Below, one piece after another: positions 1 to 11,233 of a DNA stretch of 64,000 bases. The position numbers and the translations under genes are program-made. The notes under the pieces are model-generated. The model worked only from the letters and a program-made list of their open reading frames with translations. It did not search any database and was not told where the DNA came from. This DNA comes from Parvularculaceae bacterium (GTDB lineage: Bacteria; Pseudomonadota; Alphaproteobacteria; Caulobacterales; Parvularculaceae). The stretch lies in NCBI GenBank assembly GCA_028284065.1, contig JANQSJ010000011.1, forward strand, positions 1-64,000. The letters run 5' to 3'. Every line of letters starts with the position of its first letter. The first letter of the stretch is position 1.

Positions 1-85
1 GAAGGCTCTAAGTTATTGATTTCGCGTCGGGCGACGTCAAACCGGTGATCCACTTTGACTGCCCGATGCTCTAGACGACGCTTTC
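1..85. other. Window edge, non-coding, possible repeat end
   Basis: No gene is visible between the window edge and the guaA stop codon. Positions 61..74 read gcccgatgctctag, which nearly matches the right end of the palindromic element at 16009..16150 (cgcccgatgctatag). This may be the remnant of a related dispersed repeat lying 3' of guaA. The match is short, so the call is tentative. Confidence 0.25.
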
Positions 86-1687
86 TCATTCCCACTCTAT
101 TGTGCCGGGCGGTTTTGACGTCACGTCATAAACGACACGGTTGACGCCGCGCACCTGGTTGATGATGCGGGTCGCGCAGCGGCCGAGGAAGTCGTGCGGG
201 AACGGATAATAGTCGGCGGTCATGCCATCGGTTGACGTGACGGCGCGCAGCGCGAGGACGTGATCGTAGGTGCGTTCATCGCCCATGACGCCAACGGTCC
301 GTACAGGGAGGAGAACAGCGAACGCCTGCCAGATCTCGTCATAGAGCCCAGCCTTGCGGATTTCATCGAGATAGATCGCATCCGCCTTGCGCAGAATATC
401 GGCGCTCTCCTTCGTCACCTCGCCGGGAATGCGAATGGCGAGGCCGGGCCCCGGAAACGGATGCCGTCCGACGAACCGCTCCGGCAGGCCAAGTTCGCGG
501 CCGAGGGCGCGCACTTCATCCTTGAAAAGCTCCCGCAGGGGCTCGACCAGCTTCAGTTTCATGCGCTCCGGCAGGCCGCCCACATTGTGGTGCGACTTGA
601 TCGTGACCGACGGGCCGCCATCGAAAGATACGCTTTCAATAACGTCGGGGTAGAGCGTTCCTTGGGCGAGGAACTCAACGTTTTCGATCTTGTGCGCCTC
701 CTCGTCAAAAACATCGATAAAGGTGGCGCCGATGATTTTTCGCTTTTGCTCAGGGTCCGTGACGCCTTTCAGCTTGCCGAGGAACAGATCCTCCGCCTCC
801 ACATGGATGAGCGGAATATTGTACGTTTCGCGGAAGAGACTGACGACCTCTTCGCCCTCGCCCGCGCGCATGAGGCCGGTATCGACGAAGACGCAGGTCA
901 GCTGTTCCCCGATCGCCTCATGCAGCAAGACGGCGACGACCGATGAATCGACGCCGCCCGACAGGCCGCATACGACGCGGGCGTCGCCAACTTGCGCTCG
1001 GATCGCCTTCACCGCCTCGTCCCGGAAGGCCGCCATGGTCCAGTCGGCCTTGAGCCCCGCGACCCTGAGCACGAAATTTCGCAGGAGGTTTGCGCCGTCC
1101 GGCGTGTGCGCAACTTCCGGATGGAACTGCACGCCGTAAATGCGCCGCTCCTCGTCCGCGATCGCCGCGAAGGGCGCGCCGTCCGACTGCGCGACGACTT
1201 TGAACCCCTCGGGCAGCGCATCGACCCGGTCGCCATGGCTCATCCAGACGGGATAGCGCGCGCCGGCTTCCCAGACGTCCGTAAACAGATCGCATGTCGC
1301 AGTGACCTCCACTTCCGCGCGGCCGAACTCGCGATGGTCGCTCGTCGATACGGCGCCGCCGAGCTCGGCGCAGATCGCCTGCTCGCCATAGCAGATGCCA
1401 AGAATGGGGACGCCGCGCGCGAAGATCGCATGGTCAGGGCGCGGACTTGTCGCCGACGAAAGGCTCGCCGGTCCGCCCGAAAGGATAACCGCGCCGGGCG
1501 CGAAGCTCTCAAGGAGCCCCGCATCAACCTTGTTGAACGGGTGGATTTCGCAATAGACGCCAATCTCGCGCAGGCGCCGGGCGATAAGCTGCGTCACCTG
1601 GCTGCCGAAATCGACGATAAGGACGCTGGTTCCCGGGGCATGCGGCGTCGACGCCCCAGAAGAGCCTTTTGAAGTCGTCTGTTCCAT
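86..1687 (-). CDS. guaA: GMP synthase (glutamine-hydrolysing)
   Basis: Converts XMP to GMP with glutamine and ATP in the cytoplasm, the last step of guanine nucleotide synthesis. The 533 residues have the usual two-part layout: a class I glutamine amidotransferase domain (about residues 20-210, nucleophile Cys99 in GICYGEQ, partner FHPE) followed by an ATP-pyrophosphatase domain with the P-loop [10 protein letters not shown]. The C-terminal dimerisation domain ends in the family-typical KPPGTIEWE. Length is normal apart from about 20 extra N-terminal residues. It lies 47 bp downstream of rsmB on the same strand and in the same run as guaB, so co-expression of both GMP-branch genes is plausible. 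Confidence 0.97.
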   Translation of the reverse strand: MEQTTSKGSSGASTPHAPGTSVLIVDFGSQVTQLIARRLREIGVYCEIHPFNKVDAGLLESFAPGAVILSGGPASLSSATSPRPDHAIFARGVPILGICYGEQAICAELGGAVSTSDHREFGRAEVEVTATCDLFTDVWEAGARYPVWMSHGDRVDALPEGFKVVAQSDGAPFAAIADEERRIYGVQFHPEVAHTPDGANLLRNFVLRVAGLKADWTMAAFRDEAVKAIRAQVGDARVVCGLSGGVDSSVVAVLLHEAIGEQLTCVFVDTGLMRAGEGEEVVSLFRETYNIPLIHVEAEDLFLGKLKGVTDPEQKRKIIGATFIDVFDEEAHKIENVEFLAQGTLYPDVIESVSFDGGPSVTIKSHHNVGGLPERMKLKLVEPLRELFKDEVRALGRELGLPERFVGRHPFPGPGLAIRIPGEVTKESADILRKADAIYLDEIRKAGLYDEIWQAFAVLLPVRTVGVMGDERTYDHVLALRAVTSTDGMTADYYPFPHDFLGRCATRIINQVRGVNRVVYDVTSKPPGTIEWE

Positions 1688-1734
1688 CTATGCGAGGTAG
1701 CGGAACCCGCGCCGGCGGACAAGCCGGCCGACGC

Positions 1735-3033
1735 TTAGCTGCGCTTCAATACGGAGACGAAAAACCCGTCGCATCGAAGACGCGCGGGGCTTAGCCGCAA
1801 CGCGCCGTCAGGGGCGGCGCAGGGCGCAAGCGCGGCCCGTCCCTCGTCCGTCAACAAGCCGGAGGCGTCGATCTCGCCGAGGGCGTCGATGAAGTCGAAC
1901 CCCGGCGCATCGCGACGGAAGGCGTCGAGCCGATCCTCGTTCTCTTCGACGAACGGCGAACAGGTGACATAGATGAGCCGGCCGCCCGGCCGCACGAATC
2001 GCGACGCTTCGCGCAGGACGGCGTCCTGCTCAGCTATGCGGCGCTCAAGCTGCTGCGGCGTCAGGCGCCACTTGGCGTCAGGATGGCGACGCCACGTGCC
2101 GGCGCCGGTGCAGGGCGCGTCGACAAACACAACGTCCATCTTGCCTTCAAGATCATCGAGCCGAGCGCCTTCGGCGGGCGAGCGCACCTGAAGATTTCTG
2201 ACGCCGGCGCGCTTGGCGCGGTGGAAGATCGGCTTCAGGCGCCGCGCGTCGCGGTCATAGGCGTAAAGCTGGCCGGCGTTCTCCATCATTGCGGCGAGCG
2301 CCAGCGCCTTGCCGCCGCCGCCGGCGCAGTAGTCGAGCGCCTGCGCGCCCTTTACGTCGCCGGCCGCGGCCGCCGCGATCTGGCTGCCAAGGTCCTGCAC
2401 CTCGACCCAGCCCTTGTTGAAGGCGGGGATGACGGTGACGGCCGGCGCTTTTTCGCTTGGATCAGGCGCGGGGATGCGCGCCGCCGTCGCGAGATGCGGG
2501 ACGCTCTCGCCACGGACGGATTTCAGCGCGCCGAGCGCCTTTTCCGGCGTCGCCTTTAGCGTATTGACGCGCAAGTCAATGTCGGCGCGCTCGGCGAACG
2601 CCGCCGCCTCTTCGGCCGCCGCATCGCCAAAGGCGCGCCTGAACATCGGCGCGCACCAGTCAGGAACGTCCTTCAGCGCATCGTCCGCGAGCCTGTCCCC
2701 GGCGGTGAGCGCTGCGCGGTCAGCGTCCGTGATCGCGCCTGGCCCATGTTCGTCCGCAAACGCACCTTCGATCTCAGCCGGATCGACGCGCCACAGGCGC
2801 ACAAGCGCCGCGATCACGAGGCCCCTCGCGCCATCATCGCCAGCAATCGCCGAGAGCGACCCGCGGCGCCGGAGGACATCAAGGCAGAGGCCTGATATCC
2901 AGGCGCGGTCCTTCGCGCCGGCGTAGCGCGCGCCGCGCGCCCAGTCGGCCAGGCAGGTCTTCAGGGGAACGCGGCGCCCCTCGAAATCCGACAGGATCTC
3001 TATCGTCGCAGCCATTCGGCCCGGCAGTCTCAT
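1735..3033 (-). CDS. rsmB: 16S rRNA (cytosine-C5) methyltransferase, RsmB family
   Basis: Predicted SAM-dependent RNA m5C methyltransferase of the RsmB/NOL1/NOP2 family. The N-terminal third (about 1-150) looks like the helical NusB-like RNA-binding domain. The catalytic domain shows the SAM site DYCAGGGGKALALAA, the PCTGAGTWRRHPD motif with its catalytic cysteine, and a second cysteine in VTCSPF where the family usually has TCS. The start at 3033 matches the family's amphipathic first helix; an internal ATG at 3015 is possible. Length (432 aa) is typical. RsmB is the best name, but paralogous m5C methyltransferases of similar layout exist. Confidence 0.88.
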   Translation of the reverse strand: MRLPGRMAATIEILSDFEGRRVPLKTCLADWARGARYAGAKDRAWISGLCLDVLRRRGSLSAIAGDDGARGLVIAALVRLWRVDPAEIEGAFADEHGPGAITDADRAALTAGDRLADDALKDVPDWCAPMFRRAFGDAAAEEAAAFAERADIDLRVNTLKATPEKALGALKSVRGESVPHLATAARIPAPDPSEKAPAVTVIPAFNKGWVEVQDLGSQIAAAAAGDVKGAQALDYCAGGGGKALALAAMMENAGQLYAYDRDARRLKPIFHRAKRAGVRNLQVRSPAEGARLDDLEGKMDVVFVDAPCTGAGTWRRHPDAKWRLTPQQLERRIAEQDAVLREASRFVRPGGRLIYVTCSPFVEENEDRLDAFRRDAPGFDFIDALGEIDASGLLTDEGRAALAPCAAPDGALRLSPARLRCDGFFVSVLKRS

Positions 3034-3081
3034 TCAGGCTTTCTACTGTCCTCGCCTCGCCGCGACGCGAAGGGCCATGCG

Positions 3082-4014
3082 CTAGACATACCTGTTGCTC
3101 GCCTTGCGATAGGAATAGAACCACCACGGCTTTTCGTGCCGAAGGTCTTTCTCAATTTCGTTCGCCGCCGCCTGCGCGACTGCGTAGTCAGTCTGGCTCG
3201 TGGTGGCGAGCGTGCTCATGATCAGCGTCTTCGTCACCATTATTCGTCCGGGCACAAACCGCCGGCTGACATCGAATGCGAGCACGAGTATCCAGATGGC
3301 CAGGGGCGCAAGAACGACCGCCTGCGCGAGAAGCGCATAAGCGAGGAACGACGAGGCGCCAACTCCGGTGCTGAAATACGTCCAAACGCCGAGCCCCGCC
3401 CACCACAGCGCCAGCAGTCCGTAAAGCACCATGAAGATGGCGCGCCGCTTAGTGCGCGCATAGAGACGAAAAATGCGCATATAGCCAAAAGCGCTCTCTT
3501 TCGGCTCGCGCGCATCGGCCTGCGCCTCGGCGACGCGCCAGTCGCGATCGCGCTCGTGCAGGTACCAGTAGGAATAGCCGATCAGCACGATCACCATCAG
3601 CAATGGTCCGACGACAAAAAGCCCGATCAGTATCGCCTTCGGCGCGCCGTTGGCGCTGACCAGCGCCTTGGCAATGTTGAGCTCATATCCTGCGAGCGAC
3701 CCCATGACCGCTTCGTCGAGGCCGGCAACGTAATAGGCCACATGCCAGAATGGGACCGCCGCCGCAGCAAGCACGATGATCAGCGCGCCGGACCGAATTT
3801 GCCGGAACAGCCGCCTGCGATGCTCCTGAGACGCGCGGATGCGATGCTCGGCCTCGTCTTCGTCTACGAGCTTCGGCAAGCCGTCGTCAGCGGACGCTCG
3901 GACACCGTCGACCTGGTCGAATCCGGGTCGGACGTCCGCATCGATGGCGAACTTTCGATTTTCCGCGGCTGTCTCCCCACGTCGCTCGGACCACGCGGCT
4001 GCGTCTCGATTCAT
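3082..4014 (-). CDS. Four-helix membrane protein, function unknown
   Basis: I do not recognise a family. The 310-residue product has a charged, soluble N-terminus of about 85 residues (rich in Asp, Glu, Arg). Four hydrophobic segments follow at about 90-115, 140-170, 200-222 and 228-255. A short cytoplasmic tail ends with WWFYSYRKASNRYV. It sits between guaB (104 bp upstream) and rsmB (48 bp downstream) on the same strand, which suggests co-transcription but gives no functional hint. The reading frame is well supported by codon usage and by the tight gene spacing. Confidence 0.75.
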   Translation of the reverse strand: MNRDAAAWSERRGETAAENRKFAIDADVRPGFDQVDGVRASADDGLPKLVDEDEAEHRIRASQEHRRRLFRQIRSGALIIVLAAAAVPFWHVAYYVAGLDEAVMGSLAGYELNIAKALVSANGAPKAILIGLFVVGPLLMVIVLIGYSYWYLHERDRDWRVAEAQADAREPKESAFGYMRIFRLYARTKRRAIFMVLYGLLALWWAGLGVWTYFSTGVGASSFLAYALLAQAVVLAPLAIWILVLAFDVSRRFVPGRIMVTKTLIMSTLATTSQTDYAVAQAAANEIEKDLRHEKPWWFYSYRKASNRYV

Positions 4015-4118
4015 ATCGATCCCCCGATCAACCGCTGTTTACCTATCGCCCGGTCGATACAAGGACAAGACGCACGCCGGCGACGCGGCTCAGATCGCGC
4101 GCATTCGTCGCGAGGCGG

Positions 4119-6111
<1,993 letters not shown>

Positions 6112-6115
<4 letters not shown>

Positions 6116-6684
6116 GCAATCTCCACTTCTTCCAGAGCGCCATTCTTGTCGAGGCGCAGCAGCCTCGGCTCACCTGGGCAGCCCGTATCAAAGCGAATTG
6201 CTACGCCAATCGCTCCAAAGACAACCTCTTCTGCGGGCGCGCCCCTATCGATCAACGCCGCCGCTGCACCGATCGCCAGCGTGTCTCCAGAACCACGAGC
6301 CCAGAAACTTCCACTCGGAATCTTTGAAAGCGCAAAAGCGCCATCGTGGTCCCAGAAGCCGCCATCCTTATGCGCAATCAATCCGTCGCCACAGAAGCGC
6401 TTCACGCCATTATCATCTTCTTCGACGCCCCATTCATCATACTCCGCACGGAGCGCCTTTACTAACTCCAGGACCGCGCCTTCATCCGTATGGAAGTCGC
6501 CCTTGAGGCTAGCCACTACTTCATTTCTTGGTCCGTACCCTGAGACGCCGACAACCCAGTTTCCCTTAAGAAACCATTTTTCGTCACGGCCTGGGGCAGC
6601 CAAGTCACCAAGTTGCGCTTGGTCATTATAGCCAAGCCAGGTGCACTCATTCAGGTCGTCGCGCAGCGCCCCGATCACAGTCAT
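6112..6684 (-). CDS. Proteasome/HslV-like Ntn-hydrolase-family protein
   Basis: The 190-residue product starts [10 protein letters not shown], so removing Met1 would expose Thr2 as an N-terminal nucleophile. Further resemblance to proteasome beta/HslV folds: a GYNDQAQLG segment where HslV has GDGQVSLG, a Lys36 in the position of the active-site lysine, WVVGVSGYG where HslV has the GFAGS-type strand, and [16 protein letters not shown] resembling the GSGG-ALAAA helix. The active-site Asp17 equivalent aligns to Asn20, with Asp21 next to it. It overlaps rlmE and the phosphatase gene by 4 nt at each end. Fold assignment is by eye; activity is unknown. Confidence 0.6.
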
Positions 6685-7568
6685 TCCGCGCGCCCCCGGA
6701 ACCCCGTCGCGACGACATATTTCTCGGAGCTTTCCGCGCGGCTCGCCTTCGGCTTTGCATGGCGTACGGAAGAAAAATTTTGCTTCAGCTTCGACAGGAG
6801 ATCGCCCTCCGCGCCGCCCTGAAACACCTTGCAGACGAACGCGCCGCCAGGCTTCAGGACGTCGAGCGCAAAATCGAGCGCGGTCTCCGCAAGCGCGACG
6901 ACGCGCAGATGGTCCGTCGCGCGGTGTCCCGTCGTCGGCGCCGCCATGTCGGACAGAACGACGTCCGCCGAGCCGCCGAGCGCAGCCTTCAACTTCCCGG
7001 GCGCAGTGTCGTCAAGAAAGTCGAGCTCCAGGATCTCCGCGCCAGCGACCGCCGGCGTCGGCAGATAGTCGATCCCGACGACCTTGCCCGCCCCGCGCTG
7101 AACGGCGACCTGAAGCCACCCCCCCGGCGCGCAACCAAGATCGACGATAGCGGCGCCGCGCTTTATCAGTCCGAACTTGTCGTCAAGTTCGATAAGCTTG
7201 TAGGCGGCGCGCGAGCGATACCCTTCAGCCTTTGCGCGGGCCACGAACGGATCGTTGAGCTGCCGATCGAGCCACAGCGTCGAGGAGTGCTTGCGGTAGC
7301 GGCCGGTGACGACGTTCACTCGCATGCCGCGATGGCCGGTTCCGCCGGCGTCGACATTGTCGCCGGCGAGTTTCCGCTTGTCCCGTCCCTTGGCGGCGCC
7401 CTTACCCTGCGCCGCGCCGCGCGCGAGCCCGCGCTTCTCCGCCGGCGCGCCGAGGGCGGTATCGCTCTTCAACAGATTGGAGGATCGCTTGGCGCGCGCG
7501 CGAGGCGTTTTTGCGCCGGCGCCGCGTTTGCCGGCGCCGCCTGTCGAAGAAGAAGATCGGCGCGCCAT
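6681..7568 (-). CDS. rlmE: 23S rRNA 2'-O-ribose methyltransferase, RlmE/FtsJ family
   Basis: Predicted to methylate the 2'-OH of a uridine in the 23S rRNA A-loop late in 50S assembly. The SAM-binding motif [13 protein letters not shown] and the catalytic-tetrad surroundings ([29 protein letters not shown]) are clear. The frame stays open far upstream into ppx, but the ATG at 7568 gives 295 aa and starts 64 nt after the ppx stop. The first 80 residues are a basic, Lys/Arg/Ala/Gly-rich extension, as in other alphaproteobacterial RlmE proteins. The stop overlaps the next gene's start by 4 nt. Confidence 0.93.
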   Translation of the reverse strand: MARRSSSSTGGAGKRGAGAKTPRARAKRSSNLLKSDTALGAPAEKRGLARGAAQGKGAAKGRDKRKLAGDNVDAGGTGHRGMRVNVVTGRYRKHSSTLWLDRQLNDPFVARAKAEGYRSRAAYKLIELDDKFGLIKRGAAIVDLGCAPGGWLQVAVQRGAGKVVGIDYLPTPAVAGAEILELDFLDDTAPGKLKAALGGSADVVLSDMAAPTTGHRATDHLRVVALAETALDFALDVLKPGGAFVCKVFQGGAEGDLLSKLKQNFSSVRHAKPKASRAESSEKYVVATGFRGRAE

Positions 7569-7632
7569 AGCGCGGTATAGCGAAGCTCGCGCAGGGGTCA
7601 AATCCTGGCCTCTTCCAACGCGACGAGACGCC

Positions 7633-8964
7633 TCAGCTATCGCTTTGCGACGTCGCCTTGCCGCGTTTGCGACGGCGCGCGGCGGCGCGCCGTTTAGACC
7701 GGGCGGCGGCGCGTTTGCGTTTCGCCGCGGCCCGGCGATCCTCCTCCATAAGTCCCGCCAGCATGCCCTCGCGCAGGCCGCGGTCCGCAACGCGAATGCG
7801 CGTCGCCGGCCATAGCCGCAGGATCGCTTCGAAAATCGCGCAGCCGCACACCACGAGGTCGGCGCGGTCCGGCCCGATGCACGGCTCGGCGGCGCGCTCA
7901 TCGAGGCCCATTGCGCGCAGGCGCTCGCCCACATTGCGCGCGTCGTCGGCTGTCAGCCATAGGCCGTCCACGGCATCGCGCCGATAGCGCGGCAACCTCA
8001 GATGCACGCCCGCGAGCGAGGTGACGGTGCCGGACGTGCCGAGAAGATGCCCGCGCCCGTCGGCGAAGAGGTTTGCGAACGCGTCCGGCGGCTTCAGCGA
8101 TCGCAGTTCGTCCGCCATCGCATCGACCATTCGGTCATAGGTCTCACGGCTTACCTCAGCGCCGCCCCAGCGCTCCGAAAGAGTGACGACGCCATATGGC
8201 GCCGACAGCCACGAGGCGAGCCGGAACCGCGCCCGCTCGCCGTCGCCCTCCCGCTCCAGAAACGACATCTCCGTGGAGCCGCCGCCAATGTCGAAAACGA
8301 TCGCGCCGTCGACGCCGGGATCGATTAGGTCGCGGCAACCGGCGGCGGCGAGGCGCGCCTCCTCTTCGGTGGAAATGATCTCAAGGTCGATCCCCGTCTC
8401 GCGTTTTACGCGCTCCAGGAACGCCTCGCCGTTCGCCGCTGACCGACACGCCTCGGTCGCGATATAGCGCCCGCGACTGACGCCGCGCCGCGCAATCTTC
8501 CGGGCGCAGATTTTCAGCGCCTCGACGGTGCGGTCCATTGCGGCGTCGGACAGCGCGCCTGCGCCTGCGACGCCCTCGCCAAGGCGGACAATGCGCGAGA
8601 AGGCGTCGACGACGCGGAAACCGTCCCGCGTGGGACTGGCGACGAGGAGACGGCAGTTATTCGTGCCGAGATCAAGCGCGGCGTAGGGGCCCCTTCGCTG
8701 CGGCCCCTTTGGCGACGCAGTCGGGGCGCTTCGCGCCTTTGCCTTTGGCGGCGACTTAGCTGGCGCCGACGGCGCGGCTGGCGGACGGCCTGACGCGCCT
8801 TCCCCGGTCGGCGTCACCGGGACCGGAGCCGCCGCGCCGTTCAGGTTTTCCGTCTTGCTGTCACGCGCCGGCGTTGCGTTCGACGCCAGGCGCGGCTCTA
8901 TTGCCGGGGTATCCGCGTCCACGCCCGAGTGGGCGTCCCGCGGCAATTGTCGCGCCGGGTCCAC
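7633..8964 (-). CDS. ppx: Exopolyphosphatase / pppGpp phosphohydrolase (Ppx/GppA)
   Basis: Ppx/GppA family of the actin-like ATPase superfamily, which removes phosphate from polyphosphate or from pppGpp. After a low-complexity N-terminus of about 90 residues (Ala/Pro/Lys-rich, probably disordered), the domain starts at [16 protein letters not shown] and continues with [11 protein letters not shown], the catalytic STEEEARLA segment and [11 protein letters not shown]. The C-terminus is a Lys/Arg-rich tail. It heads the run leading through rlmE to guaB, which is notable because GuaB is a known ppGpp target. Ppx and GppA activities cannot be separated from sequence alone. Confidence 0.92.
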   Translation of the reverse strand: MDPARQLPRDAHSGVDADTPAIEPRLASNATPARDSKTENLNGAAAPVPVTPTGEGASGRPPAAPSAPAKSPPKAKARSAPTASPKGPQRRGPYAALDLGTNNCRLLVASPTRDGFRVVDAFSRIVRLGEGVAGAGALSDAAMDRTVEALKICARKIARRGVSRGRYIATEACRSAANGEAFLERVKRETGIDLEIISTEEEARLAAAGCRDLIDPGVDGAIVFDIGGGSTEMSFLEREGDGERARFRLASWLSAPYGVVTLSERWGGAEVSRETYDRMVDAMADELRSLKPPDAFANLFADGRGHLLGTSGTVTSLAGVHLRLPRYRRDAVDGLWLTADDARNVGERLRAMGLDERAAEPCIGPDRADLVVCGCAIFEAILRLWPATRIRVADRGLREGMLAGLMEEDRRAAAKRKRAAARSKRRAAARRRKRGKATSQSDS

Positions 8965-9061
8965 GTCTTTTTGCGTCCTCGCAGGGCCGACGCCGCCACG
9001 TCAGGGGCGTCGCTTGACGCGAATGGTAGCGGGCCAGCCCCGGCGAAGGCAATTGCGGAAA

Positions 9062-9094
9062 CGAGAACGCCACGCCGCATTTTGCGGCGTGGCG
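9062..9094 (-). terminator. Rho-independent-type terminator of the psp operon
   Basis: Positions 9068..9078 and 9084..9094 form a perfect 11-bp GC-rich stem (cgccacgccgc / gcggcgtggcg) with a 5-nt loop. On the minus strand the stem is followed by TTCTCGTTT. It lies about 30 bp after the stop of the last psp gene and before the ppx start. Confidence 0.7.
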
Positions 9095-9123
9095 CGGTGT
9101 CGCACGGCGCGGCGTGGCGCCTG

Positions 9124-9327
9124 TCAGTAAATGGCCGCGAGGCTGTCAAAGCGCGACGCAAGGTTGCGCTGGGCCTGCTCCTGGGCGCCGGCCGCGTCGC
9201 CAGGGACGAACGGCGCTTTGGGGGCCGCCGCCATGGACGCGGCGAGGGCCGCGGCCCCCACAAGCAGGGCGACGTCAAGCATCGACGCCCGGCCGGCGGC
9301 GGTTGAGTGGTTCGCGCGCCGGGCCAT
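9124..9327 (-). CDS. 67-aa membrane protein at the end of the psp operon (PspD-like position)
   Basis: ATG at 9327 begins one base after the pspC stop (TAAGATG), so it is probably translationally coupled. The product has a basic N-terminus (MARRANHS), one hydrophobic segment at about 16-36 (MLDVALLVGAAALAASMAAAP) and a polar Gln/Ala-rich tail. It occupies the position of pspD in enterobacterial pspABCDE operons, but I see no convincing sequence similarity to PspD. The call rests on coupling, operon position and the terminator just downstream. Confidence 0.6.
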   Translation of the reverse strand: MARRANHSTAAGRASMLDVALLVGAAALAASMAAAPKAPFVPGDAAGAQEQAQRNLASRFDSLAAIY

Positions 9328-9328
9328 C

Positions 9329-9823
9329 TTACGCCCGCCCCGCTTCGAGATCGCGAAACTCGCGCCGCAACCGGTATTCAGATGACGTCACGACTTTCTC
9401 CATGTCGGCGATGCGCGCGTCGATCGCGCGGAAGCGATGCTTTAGCTCGCTCATCGTCGCCTTCGGCTTCACTGAATAGGTGCGCCAGAAGCGCTCCTCT
9501 TCCGGCGAGGCGTAGCTCGGCCCGTAGCCGCGATCCGGCGGGATGAAGACCGCCATCGCGCCGTAGATGAAGACCGGCATCGGGAAGAAGAAGATAGTGG
9601 ACAGGATGAACGCCAGCCTGATGTGCTTCTTCCGCCAGCCGAAATAGTCGGCGAGGCCTGCGCACACGCCCGCGATCTTGCCGCGGCGCGTGTTCCGGCG
9701 CAAGCGGTGCGGGTTCGGCCCCGGCCCCGGCTCGCCGGCGCGGCGGGCGTAGTCGCCATGCGGTCCATCCTCGCCATAGTGATGGTGATGATGGTGATGG
9801 TGGGTGTGCCGATTTTTAGGCAT
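9329..9823 (-). CDS. pspC: Phage shock protein PspC, envelope stress regulator, with natural His tract
   Basis: PspC-domain inner-membrane protein that with PspB relays envelope stress to PspA. Domain: LRRNTRRGKIAGVCAGLADYFGW, then the membrane segment LAFILSTIFFFPMPVFIYGAMAVFI. A C-terminal part of about 60 residues contains KPKATMSELKHRFRAIDARIADMEKVVTS in two pieces of a likely coiled helix. The chosen ATG at 9823 gives 164 aa and overlaps the pspB stop region by 8 nt; the frame is open further upstream but lies inside pspB. Residues 8-15 are eight consecutive histidines, an unusual extension. Confidence 0.9.
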   Translation of the reverse strand: MPKNRHTHHHHHHHHYGEDGPHGDYARRAGEPGPGPNPHRLRRNTRRGKIAGVCAGLADYFGWRKKHIRLAFILSTIFFFPMPVFIYGAMAVFIPPDRGYGPSYASPEEERFWRTYSVKPKATMSELKHRFRAIDARIADMEKVVTSSEYRLRREFRDLEAGRA

Positions 9824-10109
9824 CGCCGCCTCCACGGTAGTCGGACGCCGGCCGGTAGTCGGCGCCGCGATACTCAGTATCCTCTTCGGACCCGCGCCAG
9901 TCAGGCGCTTCCTTGTCGAGGATGCGTTCCAGCGTCTCAACGCGGCGCTCAAGGCGCTGCGCGGTCCGCCAGAGATCGTCGACGAGCCGTTCGTCATCGG
10001 CCGTCGGCGCCTTCGTCTTCCGCCATTCAGTGATGTAGTGCATCACCGTGGCGGGCAGGCCGACAAAAACCATCGCGACAATCGCGACGATGAATGGCCA
10101 TGGCTCCAT
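9816..10109 (-). CDS. pspB: Phage shock protein PspB
   Basis: 97 residues: an N-terminal membrane helix (about 5-26, PFIVAIVAMVFVGLPATVMHY) followed by a leucine-zipper-like region containing DLWRTAQRLERRVETLERIL, typical of PspB. The C-terminus is acidic and Tyr/Arg/Gly-rich (YRGADYRPASDYRGGG), longer than in enterobacteria. PspB works with PspC in the inner membrane to release PspF from PspA. Preceded by a strong GAGAGGGG ribosome-binding site. 20 bp downstream of pspA. Confidence 0.92.
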   Translation of the reverse strand: MEPWPFIVAIVAMVFVGLPATVMHYITEWRKTKAPTADDERLVDDLWRTAQRLERRVETLERILDKEAPDWRGSEEDTEYRGADYRPASDYRGGGDA

Positions 10110-10129
10110 GATTCGCCCCTCTCTCCTGA

Positions 10130-10831
10130 TTAGTTGGCTTGCGGACCGCCGCGCGCGGCGACGCGCTGGCGCAGGGCCTCAAGCTCGGCGTTGATGTCAT
10201 CCTCGGCTTCAAGCTCCTTGAACTCATCGACGAGGGTCTTCGGCCGCCCGGCGCCGCCGGGGCCCGTTCCCATGACGAAGCTCTCAGCTTCGGATTCAAG
10301 CTCCTCGATCTTGCGCTCCCAGTGCTCATAGCGGGCGAGCGCGTCGTCGATGCGGCCGTCATGAACCTGGCGGTTGATCCGCACGCGGTCTGACGCTGCC
10401 GTGTGGCGATACTCCATGGAGCGCTGCTTGGCCTTCGCCTCCTTCAGCTTGTTCTGAAGCTTCAGGAGATCGTCATTGGTCTTGGCGAGCGTCTCATCGA
10501 TCGACTTCAGGTCGCTTTCGAGGAGCTGCGCCATTTCCTGCGCCTGTCGCTTCGCCGCGACGGCGCCGCGGGCGAGGTCTTCGCGGCCCTTGGCGATGGC
10601 GAGCTCGGCTTTCTTTTCCCACTCATCGACGCGGGCGTCGAACTCGGCCTTCTTGCGCTCGCTCTCTTTCTTGTCGGCGATCGCCTTGGCGGCGCGCGCG
10701 CGGACTTCGACGAGCGTGTCCTCCATTTCCTGAATGATCAGCCGAACGATCTTTTCTGGATCCTCGGCGCGGTCGAGCATCGAGTTGATGTTCGAATTAA
10801 CGATGTCGCTGAGACGGGTGAAAACGCCCAT
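10130..10831 (-). CDS. pspA: Phage shock protein PspA (ESCRT-III-like membrane protein)
   Basis: 233 residues, almost entirely alpha-helical coiled coil. It starts MGVFTRLSDIVNSNINSMLD, the family's amphipathic membrane-binding helix, and continues with RAEDPEKIVRLIIQEMEDTLVEVR. Known role: binds stressed inner membranes as oligomers and, when unstressed, holds PspF inactive. The strong SD GGGAGG precedes the ATG and directly follows the stop of the small upstream gene. First large gene of the sigma-54-driven operon. Confidence 0.96.
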   Translation of the reverse strand: MGVFTRLSDIVNSNINSMLDRAEDPEKIVRLIIQEMEDTLVEVRARAAKAIADKKESERKKAEFDARVDEWEKKAELAIAKGREDLARGAVAAKRQAQEMAQLLESDLKSIDETLAKTNDDLLKLQNKLKEAKAKQRSMEYRHTAASDRVRINRQVHDGRIDDALARYEHWERKIEELESEAESFVMGTGPGGAGRPKTLVDEFKELEAEDDINAELEALRQRVAARGGPQAN

Positions 10832-10844
10832 TGGTCAGCCTCCC

Positions 10845-11006
10845 TTAAAAAATGATCGCGCCGGCGAGGACGCCGAGAAAGAACGCGCCCCAGGCGAAGC
10901 CTTCGCGCGAGCGCATCACGCGCGCCCAGCGGCGCTCCCAATAGTCGTCGCGGGCCCGCTCGTAGCGGTCGTAGCGATAGTCGTCGCCATAGCGTGACGT
11001 GGTCAT
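10845..11006 (-). CDS. 53-aa tail-anchored-like membrane protein, first gene of the psp operon
   Basis: A short reading frame between the sigma-54 promoter and pspA. It begins ATG ACC ACG TCA and reads MTTSRYGDDYRYDRYERA, then RDDYWERRWARVMRSREG, then the hydrophobic FAWGAFFLGVLAGAIIF, and stops 13 nt before the pspA ATG. The stop (TAA) runs into the GGGAGG that serves pspA. A Tyr/Arg/Asp-rich cytoplasmic part followed by a C-terminal membrane segment would put it at the inner membrane beside PspA/B/C. I do not recognise the family; it is not an enterobacterial Psp protein. Confidence 0.65.
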   Translation of the reverse strand: MTTSRYGDDYRYDRYERARDDYWERRWARVMRSREGFAWGAFFLGVLAGAIIF

Positions 11007-11144
11007 GTCAGTCCCTTCTTCATCGCCGGGCCGCCGCCGGGGTCCCTTTCCCGACTGCGCCGGCCAGTGGCGCCCTCGTGTCCCGCGTAGCCCGCGGGGA
11101 GAGGCGGCCGGCCTTAACCGATTTCCGCCGTTCGCGTATCCCTT

Positions 11145-11160
11145 TGCGAGAATGGCGCCA
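11145..11160 (-). promoter_or_regulatory. Sigma-54 promoter of the psp operon
   Basis: The minus strand reads TGGCGCCATTCTCGCA, with the invariant GG (-24) and GC (-12) separated by exactly 10 nt. This matches the sigma-54 consensus TGGCAC-N5-TTGCA except at a few positions. It lies about 140 bp before the first psp start codon, opposite the gene for a sigma-54 activator (PspF). Confidence 0.8.
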
Positions 11161-11233
11161 GTTTGGGATTAATCGCCTAGTATGTTGTTTTGAAATGATA
11201 TTTTTCGGTATCGCTAAATTCGCCATTCGCTAA

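Noticed and set aside
7569..7934. N-terminal extension of rlmE to 7934
   Set aside because: It would overlap most of the C-terminal ppx sequence and adds an Arg/Ala/Cys-rich stretch unlike any RlmE; ATG 7568 fits the family.
9776..9830. CAC/CAT-rich tract as a simple-sequence repeat or sequencing-vector His tag
   Set aside because: Codons are mixed CAC/CAT, it is in frame in PspC, and the flanks are genomic; it is a real coding feature.
9824..9997. N-terminal extension of pspC
   Set aside because: Overlaps pspB in another frame; the ATG at 9823 gives a normal PspC with only the His-rich extension.
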